DNA of 64,000 bases from Bullera alba (lineage: Eukaryota > Basidiomycota > Tremellomycetes > Tremellales > Bulleraceae). Made by a program: the position numbers and the translations under genes. Under the pieces are notes generated by a model, which ran no database searches, was not told the DNA's origin, and saw only the letters and a program-made list of their open reading frames with translations. Positions within the stretch are counted from its first letter, which is position 1, and each line of letters opens with the position of its first letter. Positions 46,576-59,100 of this stretch are shown here, piece after piece. Location of the stretch: contig BCIX01000001.1 of NCBI GenBank assembly GCA_001600095.1, forward strand, positions 2,815,198-2,879,197, written 5' to 3'.

Positions 46576-49500
46576 ATGACGACCAGATCAGAAGCAGGTG
46601 AAAGCGGGGGAGGATGGAGAGCGGGGCCCAGGAAAGCTGAGAAGGACGATGAAGGAAGGGCAATCTATCCCTGTCTCTGGATAGGTGAGAGCCTCGTCAA
46701 AAGCCTGTCTTGCCGAGAAGTCGCTGATTTGGTTTGGCGTATAGGTTGCGAGAAAGCATTTGGCACAGCGGGTCATGTGAGGAGGCACGAGAAGACTCGT
46801 GAGTGGGCGGTCTCCAGTGGTTCAAGACGAGTAATGACAGTCCCTTGCAGACGCCGGAAACACCCCTTACGATTGCCCGTACTGCGACAAGAGATTTGGC
46901 AGGAGTGACGTGCGAGCAAAGCACGTCACGACTATACACGGTACAAAAGCTGAGCCAGAGTCGGACTCCGAAGACTCAAATTCCAACGCACCCCCTTCGT
47001 GAGCCGCATAACAGTGGCGGATCAGATTTGATTCCCGCTGACCTACTGATTGATTAGCAAGATGCGTAGGACGGAGCAAGGATATATCAACGGCGGTGGT
47101 CCCCAGTACTCTCCTAATCAAGTCAAGACGCCCCTCTCGACGTCATCAGCTACGAGCGACCATGGCCGACTGGCCGCTCATGCCCAGGCTCGCGCTCAAG
47201 ATCAGGTGGGGACTATGCAGCCGGCGTCTATGAACATGCCCTGGGATCACCGGCGGTCGACCAGCTTTTCCCAGCAGTCAAACTCTGGTCAAGCGATGTA
47301 CATCTCCCCGCCATCGGCACCAGTACCTCCAAGTCCCATGACGGGATTGATGCAGGCTGCACATGGGATGATGCTACCCGCAGGGCATAGACAATCGTTC
47401 GACCTGGGCCATTCGCCAAATGGATTCATGGATCCGTCCAACCTCTCGACTGGGCCATCCAATCTGTCTATGGGACAAGGTGAGTGGAAAAGAGTCTGAT
47501 GAAAATCTGATGACTGACTTGGATGACAAGGCCCTATGATATCTGGCAATACGTCAGACCTGATAGATCCGTTTTCGACCAACTGGGAGTCATTCGGACA
47601 AGTCTTCGGCTGGGGCCTTGACATGGATATCGATCTGGATATAGGACTGCAGAATTCAGTCTTCGACACTAGTAACTTTGGACCAGGTACAACTACCGAG
47701 AATCTGAGTGCCGCTTGGCTCTTGGCCGCAACACCTCGACACGGCAGCCCTGTAGGTGAAGGTGATACGGAGCAGAGACGAGATCCCTTTGGGCGAGCCC
47801 ACGATAACCCATGGGTCAGTCATCAAACCCCCCACAGGAGCCTGGTGGATTTGCTGAGACTGACTGCTTGGTAAATAGCCCAATGTGTTCCGACCTAAAG
47901 TCCCGGACAAGCCTCTGACACTGGGAGGTGTAAAAGCGTCTCCGCGCCCGAGATCAGATCGATCCGGACTACAAGCCGTCGGCCAGACGTCACGGAATGC
48001 CATGCTATCTCTGGTGTATCTGTCACATCAGCCTTTGTGGTTGATGCCGGATATCGACGACTTTCCAGATCACGAAACGCTCTCCGACTTTGTCGACCTG
48101 TACTTCGAAAAGTTCCACCCGTCGTTTCCAATTCTTCACAAGCCCACATTCTGCCAGAACGACACGCCGGCTGTCTTACTCCTCGCCGTTGCTGGTATTG
48201 GGGCGACCTATGCCGACAAGGAGTTCAAGCCATTAGCTGTGGCTCTCGATGAGCTCGTCCGAAGAATGGTCACCTGGATGGTGGGTTCCGTGTCTGGTGG
48301 CCTTCGTAGTATCGATACTGACAGACGGTCTTAGCGCGCCAGTGATCAAAGATCGAAGTTTGATCGACAATCGCTTATAGCATATCTCCTGTGCACGGTG
48401 CTCGGCATTGCGTGCGGGTCGAGAGAAATGTTCCTTCATGCTGAGATCAGCAGAGGAAGTCTGGTCACCTCACGGAGAAGGTTGAACCTTTTGCGGCCTG
48501 TCAGGACAGCAATGGAGGAGCTGCTGGCAAAGGACCGGAAGCCTACAAATGAGGAGCGATGGAAGGCGTATATCGAGGACGAGGGGAAAAGACGTTTTGG
48601 TTGGGGAATCTATGTAAGTCTCTGACGCATGTCTGAAGTGTACCGCTGACATCGATCCAGTTGCTGGACATGAACATGCTTGCACTGCTTAACATCCCAC
48701 CCATGTCCTCCGTGGCTGAGATTAACGCTCCTCTACCCGGCGATGACGCGCTATGGGACGCTCCCGATGCTGAAGTTTGGGCTAAACTGGTTGCAAAGGA
48801 GAGCGCGGCAAAACTGCTGGAAACTGGCTCTCCTGTCGATCTGAGCTTCCCTCGAGTCATGACCAGAGCCTTGGCGGAACCGACCAAATTGCCGCCTGTA
48901 TCGGATTTCGCGAGCTCGATCATTGCTTACACCATGTACCGGTGAGCAGAAGTGGATGAGAGTTTAATCAGATGGCTGATCAGAACCTTTAGCTTTCTTC
49001 ACGACGACTACATGCTGAGAAGGTCATTCACCTTGGACGGCGAAAGCCCATCGAGCGATCTGGTCGGCACACTGCCTTCCGTCCTTCAAGGGTAAGCATG
49101 TTCGAGATCAGTATGTCCTGCACTTCATACTGACGACGACTCAGAAAACCCCTCGAAGCCATCCTGACACTCTCACAAACATGCCTTTCGCAGGACACTC
49201 CCACTCATCTACGATTATCCGCCGCAGCGCTGTATCACCACGCTTCTATGCAATTCACTCGACCGGGATTACTAGAACGAGTGCGAGCCGCTTCAGGCAA
49301 GTATGAACCTGATCTCACCAAGGAAGACTCGATCGCATGGCTCAAGGAATGGATGCAGAACGGCAAAGAGGTCAGAAAAGTGATGTGGCACGCTGGAGTG
49401 TTGAATGCGCTTCTTGGCGAGTTTTCCAAAGGCGAACTTGCCGACTTCTACTGGACCTTCGATTGCGCTCTGGTCCTATGGGCAGTGGTGAAATATGGTC

Positions 49501-49805
49501 TGGATAGCCTCAAGGCAAGAGGACTACGCTCGGCCTTGTTTGCCGCCAACTGTGAGTCGAGTCCCATTTTGGTGTCTGCTCATCCTGGGATGCTCTGACA
49601 GAGTGTAGGGTTTGATATTGAGCCGCCAGCTGTATGGCTAGAACATGGTGGTCAGATAGTCATGCCCTTCTTGGGATCGTCGTCGACGGTGACGGTGGAT
49701 ATTATCCTGAAGCTGTTCATGGATAGGCTGGAGATGTCTCCCTGGGGTCTAGCCGGCCAATTCAAGCAGGTATTGGCGAAGCTGGTAGAGCCGGAGAAGG
49801 CATAG
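46576..49805 (+). CDS. C2H2 zinc-finger transcription factor with Fungal_trans domain
   Basis: Nuclear regulator of unknown targets. The ATG at 46576 reads MTTRSEAGESGGGWRAGPRK. Two C2H2 fingers are assembled across introns: YPCLWIGCEKAFGTAGHVRR plus HEKTH (C-x4-C-x12-H-x3-H) and YDCPYCDKRFGRSDVRAKHV plus TTIH (C-x2-C-x12-H-x4-H). A basic, Ser/Pro-rich linker follows. The fungal-specific regulatory domain runs from about 47.95 kb: SDFVDLYFEKFHPSFPILHK, LLLAVAGIGATYADK, YLLCTVLGIACGSREMF, EDEGKRRFGWGIYLLDMNML and ALLNIPPMSSVAEINAPLPG. It ends FKQVLAKLVEPEKA. About ten introns. The two-finger plus Fungal_trans layout resembles carbon-source and stress regulators of fungi, but I do not assign an orthologue. 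Confidence 0.85.
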
Positions 49806-50219
49806 CCCGTATGATGTATCTCTATATTATCTGATCTACGTGTCACAGGTGTCGGCCATCGCATGTACTCGAGTACGCTTGAGCAACTTGCACGTATTCA
49901 AACAGTCAGACTGTCATTACCAGACCAGCATGCAAGATAGATGCAAGCCTCAGCCACTGCCAGCGAGCACCAGAACCAGTCCCGAATCGTCATATCTAAT
50001 CGCTTGGGTCGGTCGGATTCTCGGACCGGTCGGCCGGATATATAATCTGGCGGCACGGCCGGCCCGGGAGGGGGGAGGTATCGTTGGAGATGTTGCGAGA
50101 AGGGATAAAGTATCCACCGAGAATGGATCCAGCTTTTGAAAGTCTACGTACCATATCAGAGACCAAATCTGCTGTATCCTCGACACGCTATACTGCAAGT
50201 ACTAGATCTATCACTCAAA
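49806..50219. promoter_or_regulatory. Promoter region of the aldo-keto reductase gene
   Basis: 414 bp. A TATA element (ATATATAAT at about 50038-50046) lies some 175 bp before the ATG. Just upstream, at about 50009-50037, several CGG/CCG triplets are packed around a GACCGGTC palindrome. These could be Zn2Cys6-factor sites and a TATA-type inducible promoter, which is inference. Confidence 0.5.
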
Positions 50220-51433
50220 ATGTCTGCCCCAACTTCTTTCAAGCTCAACACTGGCGCCTCGATCCCCGCCGTCGGTCTCGGTACGTGGCAAGCCAAGCCA
50301 GGAGAGGTCCGACAGGCCGTCGCCCACGCCTTGAAGTCGGGCTACACCCACATTGACTGTGCCCTCTGCTACCAGGTGTGTCTGACGTTGTAGATGAGCT
50401 TTCGACCGTATGCTGATGGAGATGACAGAACGAGGACGAGGTCGGCCAGGGTATTGCCGATGCCGGCGTCAAGCGAGAGGACATCTTCCTAACCTCCAAG
50501 CTGTAAGTGGCGTCTCCAAAAAAGGAGCCTTGACTAGGCGCTACCCGATGAAAAATGAAACTGAACCCTCTACGTAGCTGGTCGACTTACCACGACCGAG
50601 TTGAGGAGTGTCTCGACATCTCCCTAAAATCCCTGGGCACCGACTACCTAGATCTGTACCTAGTCCACTGGCCAATGTAAGTCATCCAGTCCCACCTCCA
50701 GCCCGCAAGACACTTCACAGATGACTGACGATGATCCCACAGTCGAACTGTCGAGAACGGCACCGCCAAGCTGTTCCCAACAAAGCCAGATGGCAGCCGA
50801 AACATCGACTGGGACTGGGACCAGGCCAAAACCTGGGCTCAGATGGAGGCCCTTCTCAGCACTGGCAAAGTCAAGGCTATCGGTGTTTCCAACTGCAGTC
50901 CCCAAATCATTGACCACCTCGCCAAGAGCTGGAAGGTCGTTCCAGCCGTCAACCAGGTCGAGCTGCATCCATACTGCCCACAGCACGACCTCAAGAAGTA
51001 CTGCGAGAACAAGGGAATCCTTCTCCAGGCCTACTCCCCGCTCGGCTCGACCGGTTCGCCATTGAGTAAAGACGAGGAAGTCGTCAGAATTGCCAAAAAG
51101 CACGACGTCGAGCCCGCCACCGTCCTGATCTCGTACCAGGTCAACCGAGGTGTCATTGTTCTGCCAAAGAGTGTCACTCCATCTCGTGAGTCCAGTCGCA
51201 GTACCGTTGCATCAAGTAGTGCTGACCCCAACGGCGCAGGAATCGAGTCCAACTTGAAGGTCATCAAGCTTGACAGCGAGGACGTCAAAGCTCTTGACGG
51301 ACTCGCCGCCGCTGGCAAGCAGCAGAGAGTCAACACCCCAGCTTGGGGAACCGACTTTGGCTTTGCCGACTGGTACGGACCCGGCAACAAGAACGCCCCA
51401 GAGGGCGCCAAACTTGTATCCACCCAAGCATAA
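50220..51433 (+). CDS. Aldo-keto reductase, Gcy1/Ypr1-like
   Basis: NADPH-dependent reductase of aldehydes and ketones, probably cytosolic. The start [20 protein letters not shown] comes directly after the TATA-type promoter. The catalytic tetrad is visible: Asp and Tyr in [15 protein letters not shown], Lys in FLTSKLWSTYHDR, His in DLYLVHWP. Further AKR signatures are [51 protein letters not shown] and [20 protein letters not shown] (NADPH-binding end). The C-terminal loop ends in [11 protein letters not shown]. Five exons with short introns; the last intron splits the Arg of PSRIES. Length is about 330 aa, normal for the family. Glycerol/glyceraldehyde or xylose reduction is plausible but not determined. 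Confidence 0.92.
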
Positions 51434-51773
51434 GTGTGTGAGAAGAGAAGAGACATAACGAGATATGCATTGTATACATGGTCATAGCGTTCCGGGGCCA
51501 TAGCATACTGAACACGATGCGTTCCATTGGGGTGATGTGGTCAATCATGCAGACGAGGCTGTTCAGAATGCCTCGAGGTCGAGAGCACATGCATGCTGCT
51601 GCCCCAGGGCTGCCCCAAGGCTGTCAGGCGGAGGCCGACGGAAGCAAATTGTTCGAGCTAAATCTTTGCGGGATCGCCTTCTTCTGGACAAGTTCGCGGT
51701 GCCCTCAGCTCTAACCTCTAGAGGTCTATAGTTTACAGACGTCACTTCACTACCGCTTCACTCACATACCATC
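51434..51773. promoter_or_regulatory. Spacer aldo-keto reductase / TIM10
   Basis: 340 bp between tandem genes with the TIM10 promoter at its right end; no gene of its own seen. Confidence 0.4.
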
Positions 51774-52233
51774 ATGTCGTTCATGTTCGGAGGTGGTGCT
51801 AGTGAGTCGGAAAAGAGCCACCCATTCGGGACGGATACTGATGCTTTCTTGCAGGAGCCGATCCCAATGCCGTGGACCCCGCTAAGATGGAGATGGCCAT
51901 GGCCGAGATTGAGATGATCACCGATGTCTTGTGAGTGCTCGAAGAGGGTGACTTTACATACCCTTGCAGGCTGCTTCGAGGTGAAGAGTCAATTGTAAAA
52001 TTGGGAAGCTGACACTCGCTTGATATAGCAACCGACTCGTCACATCGTGTCACACAAAGTGTATCCAGCCAAACCCCTCTGCGCACCGATACGTCGAAGG
52101 AGAACTGCTCAAGGGCGAGGCTGTGTGTATCGACAGATGTAGCGCAAAGTTCTTCGAGGTCAACAAGGTTGTCGGCGAGAGGATGCAGACAATGGGCGCT
52201 GGCGCCCAGGCTACCGGTTCCTTTGGCCGATAA
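51774..52233 (+). CDS. TIM10: Mitochondrial small TIM chaperone Tim10
   Basis: Intermembrane-space chaperone that, with Tim9, ferries carrier and beta-barrel proteins to the TIM22 and SAM complexes. Three exons (51774-51801, 51855-51930, 52029-52233) give 102 aa: MSFMFGGGARADPNAVDPAK, then MEMAMAEIEMITDVFNRLVT. The twin CX3C motif is complete (SCHTKC and VCIDRC, 16 residues between), so both disulfides can form. It ends MQTMGAGAQATGSFGR. Length and Cys spacing fit Tim10 rather than Tim9 or Tim8/13. Imported through Mia40 without a presequence (family knowledge). Converges on the 52523-53489 gene with 289 bp between stops. Confidence 0.93.
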
Positions 52234-52522
52234 GCGTAATGGAGCAGGACAGGAGTCAGGTTGCAGGAGACGGACGGAGTCAGCAGCCAGGTCGAAGGAG
52301 GGCCATCGGCACGCAGGATATTGGATACGAGGCAGATGGCAGAGCAGCGAGCTGTCACGCGGAGCCGTGTAGTATTCCATTATATCATTCTACCACTCAA
52401 GATATGTACAACAACAAAGAAAAGGTCACGATCGTCGCAATCGCTTCGACAGGAATAGGCTTGTTTGGAGGATAAAGCGGACGGCTCTCCGAAAAGGACG
52501 CAGGCGAGATAGCCTCTGTGGC

Positions 52523-53489
52523 TCATCCCACGCCATCATGGCTAGTGTCGATATTGCTACCACCTGACGGCGGCTCTTTGGTGGGATCGTTCTCGTGAGG
52601 AGCCTCTGCACCCCCCTCCGTCTCTCGAGCGACTGTCACCGACTCCTCATTAATCTCGTCATCACTGCTGTCTTCCTCGGCCCCAGCCAAGGGGTCGTCG
52701 AACCAGAAAGGTAGGAACCGGCGAGGAGGAAGATTGACAATGTCCGGATCGAATAGCTGGTCGTTTCTTCAGCTTGGGAATCTACTCGAGACAGCTGGTT
52801 TTCGGCTCACCTCGATGTACTGCTCGTCCGAGAACCTATGCTTAGACGGTCCAGAGTGCGCTCGGTACTGCGTGATGACACATGTCAGTAAAAGTCTTTC
52901 CGAACAAGCCGGCACTTACCTCGACCAAGATTGAAGCGAAGTTCCAATCCTGCATGACCCTCAGAGCCCCGACGACACATCCTGTCTGATGTATACCGAG
53001 TCTGACATGGGGTCAGCGCAGAGTCAACTTCGTTGCGCTTGTACTTACGGGTCAATTAGCAGTATTGGATGATTGCGAACATCGAGCATGAGCTCCAGAG
53101 ACGTTTTCACCGTCTCATCGGGTATCGGCTTCCAGTCCGTCATTGATCTCCAAAGTGTCACCCCTAAGTGAAGCTTGGGCACGTCAGCGGGCTACAAGCC
53201 ACTTGGGATGGTCTCTGTCCATGTCTGCTCACAAAATCGATGCCCGAAGAACGTGTAAAGCTCAATAAGGGCTTTATGGGATGTTCGGGAGTGAGAGAGA
53301 TGACCGTCTTCAAGTTGAGCGATGCTAGGAACGGTACCTATGCAGTATCAGGATCTCAAATCGTCAAACTCACACGCTGGTACTCACCTGAGCCGCAAGA
53401 GGACTAGCGCAGCGATAGACTCCAGGTTCCACCACCGAGAACAGGTCGGGCACGTGTATGAGCTGCGGGGTCTGACCTTTTGACCCCAT
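52523..53489 (-). CDS. Oca/Siw14-family atypical phosphatase with degenerate P-loop
   Basis: Six exons, about 210 aa. The start at 53489 reads MGSKGQTPQLIHVPDLFSVV, then EPGVYRCASPLAAQVPFLAS, LKTVISLTPEHPIKPLLSF and LHLGVTLWRSMTDWKPIPDE, the standard Siw14/Oca scaffold. At the active-site position the usual HCxxGKHRTG loop reads LLIDPLGIHQTGCVVGALRV. The nucleophilic Cys and the loop Arg are gone although the scaffold continues normally (MQDWNFASILVEYRAHSG, FSDEQYIELFDPDIVNLPPR). The tail is acidic and ends TSHDGVG. Siw14 removes the beta-phosphate of inositol pyrophosphates, while several yeast Oca proteins are inactive partners. This copy is probably a pseudophosphatase of the Oca2/4/6 kind. 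The splice junction at the loop (GAC CC|A) has consensus sites. Confidence 0.8.
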
Positions 53490-53964
53490 CGTGCGTTGGT
53501 CCGACTAAGTTGGTTCGCTGCCAGGAGTGGGGCGATCTGTAGGCAGACCTATCCGCAAGCCGGAGTCATGGTGTGTGAGCGGCGAGGCGAAGAACTGTGG
53601 CGAGCACACAAGGTATTCGAATGCGCCGGTCATGCTCTGCGCTCTACAGCTCTTATGGTTGTTGTTGGACGAATCGTAATTTTGATCCCGCGAGCTTGAG
53701 CGCTGAGCCTTGGGCCTTAATGAGGATGAGCTCAGAGGAAGAAGCCGAGGTGGTCAACATGGAACCGCAACGACCAGGACAAGGTGGGCCAACGGTTACA
53801 GTCAAGCGCTGAGTATAAGAACACTCCTTGCATGCATTGCTTCATTATACTTCTGGCTCATGTACGGCAATCCGTCTACCGCACTTTTCCTTCTGCCTAG
53901 CCACACTGAAAGGCATCGACGTGACTATGCTACGCTCCACCATTGATTGGAATCCCAAGGTCAA
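53490..53964. other. Spacer upstream of the Oca-like gene
   Basis: 475 bp between tandem minus-strand genes. It holds the Oca-like promoter and the 3' region of the GH43 gene. No gene or tRNA is recognised. Confidence 0.4.
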
Positions 53965-55527
53965 TTATTTCCACTCGGGAGGATAGACGACAATGCGGTC
54001 CAGGTCCGCCCCCTTGTGATTGAAGCCGTTCCATAGACCGCCCACTGTGATCGTGTTCGAGCCTTCTTGAAGGTCGAGCTCGAGGGGAGTGGAGAGGATG
54101 ATGCTCTTGTGTGTGTCCCTCTGATATAGGGTCTCGACTTGCTGGATGTTGCCGTTGACGACGACACTGCTGATTCGCCTCAATTGCCAAGTACCACCGA
54201 TTCGATCTGGTGTACCACCTGGTTGGTCTCCAAAGCCCATGTCGTCTGTGTTCTGGTAGTAAAATGACACCCATTGCTTTCCACCGTGACCCTTGACGCC
54301 GGTGAAGGTGATTGTGCTCTCGTTGCCATAGATGCCCGTGGCGATCTGATAGTCTGTGGCAAAGTTGGCTTCTTGCATGAAAGCGTTACCGGCCAACTCG
54401 GCGTCTTTGGCATGGTAGGTCTCTCCCTCAATAGGCCACCATTCTCCAGTTTGGGCGTCGAGATGGTAGACGTCGTACCAGTCGATACTGAGCGACTTCT
54501 TCTTTTCGTCAATATCGATCGGCAGCCAAATGAGTCTGCTGTCCCAGACAGAGTTGGAATCCCACTGATCACCCATGTAGATGTACGTCGTCTGCTTGGT
54601 TCCCTTGATACGGAGGTTGAAGCCGGATTGCGAGTTGAACGTGCGAGTGTTGAGTGGAGCGATGAAGAAGGGCTGGGACCATGGACCAGAAAGCGAATCG
54701 GCCCTAAAGGCAACCACGTTGTTGGGTCTGTATCCAGTTTTGTGGCTCATCAGAGCGAAGTAGCTGTTGTCCGTCTGCAGGATGGTCGGTGCTTCGAGAT
54801 CGTACTTGTCGAATCGATGGACCACCGAGTCGAGCGCCGTAACCTCCTCGTTGAAAGAGGTCAAATAGACATCTCGCCCCTCGACGCTATCACCGTTTGA
54901 GTAGAGGGCATATGTCCGACCGTCCTTGTAGTCGGTGAACATGCCAAAGTCCTGGGAGAAGTTGCCCAGTGGGGCGGTGGCCGAGACCAGAGTGTAAGGA
55001 CCGGTAATGTTGGGAGAGGTCGCAAAGCCTTGTAAGAGCAGACCATACGTCTCATTGTCCGCGTGCCACCACATCTACCCAATTGATGGTAAGTCATTGA
55101 CGCTGGATTGATGCGTACCGTACTCACGTGGTATTCATTGGTCTGCTCGCTGAAGACGACTTTCGGTCTCTGGATCACACTCTCAGGAGAGATGTACGGG
55201 TCACCCTCGACGGGTTCTATACCAAGCATCAGTGATTGTCCTCGCAGGGTATGAGTTAGGATACTACTTACCGAGGGCTAGACCATGTGGCTCCCAAGTA
55301 CGAAGGTCATTCGACGAGTAGACCGAGATACCACCTCCCTCTGGTTGTTCCTCCGTTTTGTACTCTCCAAAGAGGTAGAATTTCCCAGTTTCATGGTCGA
55401 CGGTGACGCAACCGGCGTGTGCGTTGACAATGTCGCCATTGGTATCCCGCCATCGACCCCCAGGGACTATGTAGATTGCAGCGGCGAGCGATGCCGTGAG
55501 AAGGTTGACAGTCAGACTCAACAACAT
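53965..55527 (-). CDS. Secreted GH43-family exo-beta-1,3-galactanase-like hydrolase
   Basis: The ATG at 55527 gives MLLSLTVNLLTASLAAAIYI, a signal peptide; an upstream in-frame GTG was not used. The five-bladed propeller begins PGGRWRDTNGDIVNAHAGCV (first Asp candidate), then GKFYLFGEYK, ISVYSSNDLRTWEPHGLALG, QRPKVVFSEQTNEYHMWWH, GYTLVSATAPL-type blades, NFSQDFGMFTDYKDGRTYAL (second acid) and DLEAPTILQTDNSYFALMSH (general-acid Glu). These match subfamily 24 galactanases acting on arabinogalactan or beta-1,3-galactan. A C-terminal beta-sandwich of about 130 residues (NIQQVETLYQRDTHKSIILS, LDLQEGSNTITVGGLWNGFN) looks like a carbohydrate-binding module. Two introns near the 5' end. Several N-glycosylation sequons. 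No membrane anchor, so it should be released or wall-trapped. Confidence 0.82.
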
Positions 55528-56119
55528 GGTGTCAATGGGGTGAGCACAAGACTTCACCGTTTGGGTATACTTCGGGGACCCTCAGGTCCACCCCGTGGAG
55601 TCGGTCTTATACCCCAAGCATGCTGGACACAACGACGAGGCGCCATGCTTCTGACCAGGTTGACTCGCTGTAACTGTAAGCCGAGAGACGATCATCTTCA
55701 AGTTCGAACGGGCCGTGTCGGAAATCCGGCGTCAACCTTAGCGTCCTCGCGGTTCTCGGGCCGCTTCAGATCTATGTGGCTCCACAGACGTGAGTTCCAG
55801 CATCCTCCTGCGTGGTCACGGACTCGCTGCCGCTGCCAAGTTGCGCTAGCTACCGTTGGCTGTGGTTATCAGGTGACACAATCTAGTGAGACCAGAGACT
55901 GATCGTATATCCGGCGGTGAGCGTCATCGTTCCTCCTCCTGCTTTTGCGGCAATTCTGCTCCCCTCGTGCTCGGGGTATCTTTGTCCCTCTCAAGACCCA
56001 CGAGTTACCTCTTCTGATCTGTACTGTACACAGCTGAGCCGGCTAACCGCTGAATTGCTTGACCCTCGTTCGTGCGTGTAATCGTTGCATTGTATGAGAA
56101 AAGACGTAACCAAGACAAA
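55528..56119. promoter_or_regulatory. Spacer GH43 gene / SEC21
   Basis: 592 bp. The GH43 promoter side is at the left, the SEC21 3' region at the right. No coding frame or RNA gene is supported. Confidence 0.4.
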
Positions 56120-59100
56120 TCAAATCGCGGCCATGATCAACCTGCCGACTTCCTCCTTCTCCGACCGGACCGCCAACTCCAACATGACTCCCGAGCCCTG
56201 CTGGAACGTCATCCTGCACTTTGCCACGACCTTGCCTCCGCCTCCAGATACGATACCCGATAAGTTCAGGGTATGCACCGTGCTTGAGCTCGGTGTCTCG
56301 GTGCCTCCAAGCGCCTCCATGCCCAGCACCTCTATTAACGACTTGCAAGCCTCTGCGAGAATGGTCAGCGGGATCCGGATTTGGAGGTTGTGCTCCGAGA
56401 CTGACCTTTGAGCGATTCTGAGGATGACAGGGCGAAAGTCTCAGTGATGTGATTGGCATCAGCCAGCTTGTCCCATTCGCTAGCGAAAGTGACATAGGTT
56501 GGCGTAATGTACTAGCAGAACAAGTCAGCCAAAGTGGGTCCATTCATCTGGACGGCCTACTCACGTCGCTAGCTCCGAGGTCACAGTCCTCGACTTGGTA
56601 CTCGTCCTGGTAACCCTCCTCCTCTGGCTCGCCACTCGTTGGGTCGACCTCCTTGCTGACGAACCGCAGAGTGCAAGCGAAACTGCCCGCGGCGTAGCTG
56701 GCAGGTTCTTCACGTGTGAAGGAAACGTAAACCTGGCCAGAGCCATTCGCAGGCTGCAGACTGGCAATGGGTATTATGAAGTCCTCCACCAAACCAGTAT
56801 CCGGTCCGGGTGTCATTAACACCGTCACCTGCTCCAACACCGTGTCGGGAATAGTATTTGACACGTTGAACTGGAACACAATGTGTTCCTTGAAGACGTG
56901 TTTGACGAGGCTGACGACATACTCTGTTTCCGACTCGGTAAGCTCGGTTGGCTTGGCCGAGGATTTGAGCACAGGACCGTAGGAGGCGAGTTCTGGAACT
57001 GCGGAGAGCTGAGCCGAGTAGGCGTTTTGCGTCTCGGACGCGGATACTGGCAAAGGCGAGGGTTCTGGCGTTTTCGAGGATGACGCTTGAATCGACTCCA
57101 GCGCCGAGGGCCGGGACGAGGCGACTTCGGCGGCAGCCTGCTCGCGCGAAACCTTGGGCACCGACGAGATGTCGAAGGGCGAGGAATGCTGCGAGTCGTC
57201 CTTGACATACGAGACCAACTGACTTTCCAGGGAGGCAAGGGAGAATGTCGCTTCTGAAGACGAGATGGAATCAACGCTAGTCCGTTAGTCCGCCACTAGC
57301 TGACTCACCTTCTCGGACGAACACATCCGCAAGCGCCTTCTCCTCGAGAACCTTGATGTACATGGCGGCTCGGTCTCGGACCTCGTCGTCAATGTCATCC
57401 AGGCATCTCCTCAACAGAACATTGACCGACTTCATGACCGCCTTGTCATCCGCGCAGACACCAAACTTGGCGAGCGACGACACGGCAGCGGCTCGGACCA
57501 CAGCATTCTCCAATACCACTCGGTTGTAGATGTATCGAATGAACTTTGTGGGGTTCTTGGTCTTTGGGCCTTCGAGACCTAGGAGGTGCAGAATCCTCAC
57601 AGAGAGCTTGGTGAACTCGCAGTCCTCGATGAACTCGCAGAGGTGAGCGAGGGCTGGGAGATCAGATTAGCTCATGGCCCGGGATTATTGCGTTGTACTC
57701 ACCAGCTTCTTTGCAGTCTTTGATGTATTTGATCATGTCGAAGATGGCCTCTACGACAGACTGCTTGAAGTCGTAGCCTCCTTCGTCGCGCAGCACACCA
57801 GAGAGGAACGAAAGCATGATAGCCTGTTTGGCTGGGAACTTGAGACACAGCGATCTGATGGCATCGACGACGATGATCTTGAACTCGTCGGTGATGTCGG
57901 CCATGAATGATGAGATCTGCTTCATCAATCTGTCCACCGAGGCTTCGTTTCCGGTCTGTCACCAGGGTCAGCAGCCTTCCCCGGTAAATGGTACTTGTAC
58001 ACACCTTGAGCAACGTCGTGATAGCATATGTCGCGATCGATCGATTTGTGTCGGTGATCAAGTTCTCCATATCCAGGTTGCAAGCCGCGACGGCAGTCGG
58101 CTGCGTCTGAGCGAGCTTGTTGAGGGTTTTGATAGCGGCGAATTTGAGAACTGCCTTGGGCGAGGCCAGGAACAGCTGAAGAACTACACAGAGAAGTTCA
58201 GTTTCAAAAGCTAGGCAGGACTAAGAGAACCACCCACCAGCGACGGGCCTGAATAGGTCCTGAGTCGACACGTTCCTCATCTCGCAGATTGCCCGTGCAG
58301 CCTCAATGTTGACCATGTCCGATTTGTGCCTCAGAAGTCCCTCCAGATATTCGTGCATCTGCTTTTGTACGCTGCAAGACGATGTCAGCACAACATAAGC
58401 AAAAGAACCGAGCCACTCACTTGGGATCTTCGTCCATGACCTTTCTGGCGAAACGGATCAACATGCAGATAGCCATTGGGTTTCTAACAACACTGCTGCT
58501 CTTTCCTCCCGATCCCGCGCCGAGCTGCTGGACCATCTTGGTAATAGCCATCCTGTCCTTCTCCCTCATGACATATAGCAGTCCAAGGGCATGGTACTGC
58601 ATGATGTAGCTCGTGCTGGCGACCGGCTGGAAGCCTCCTCCACTGCCTCCGCCGAGGTACGACGAAGCAGCTCCACCGTAGGAGTTCGATGACGAAACCG
58701 CTTTGGCGTTAACGGCTTCCTGAGCTTCGTTGGACCATCGCTTGATGATCGTTGGCGAGAGGGTGTAGAGGTGGTATGAGGATATGAGAGACGCAGACGA
58801 GATAGAGGGCGACCGGTCGACGAGAGCTGATTTGAACAATCTTTCGACGGATTGAACGGATTGAGCCTGGTGACAACAATCAGTAACTTGCCCTTCTTGA
58901 GCTACGACTTTCCACCTACGTCAATAATTCGGGCCAGGGCTCTAATGGCATTGGGACGGTAGATCACGTCCAGGTTCGATTGCATATCCTTCATGATGGA
59001 CGAGGTGACCATGATCACGTCCTCGGCAACAGTTGACAGCTCCTTGATGACTAGGTAGACCATCTGTCGAAGGGCGCTCTGTCATACCGTCAGCATCGGT

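Noticed and set aside
55528..55557. Ten-residue N-terminal extension of the GH43 protein
   Set aside because: It begins with GTG, not ATG, and would bury the signal peptide; the ATG at 55527 is better.
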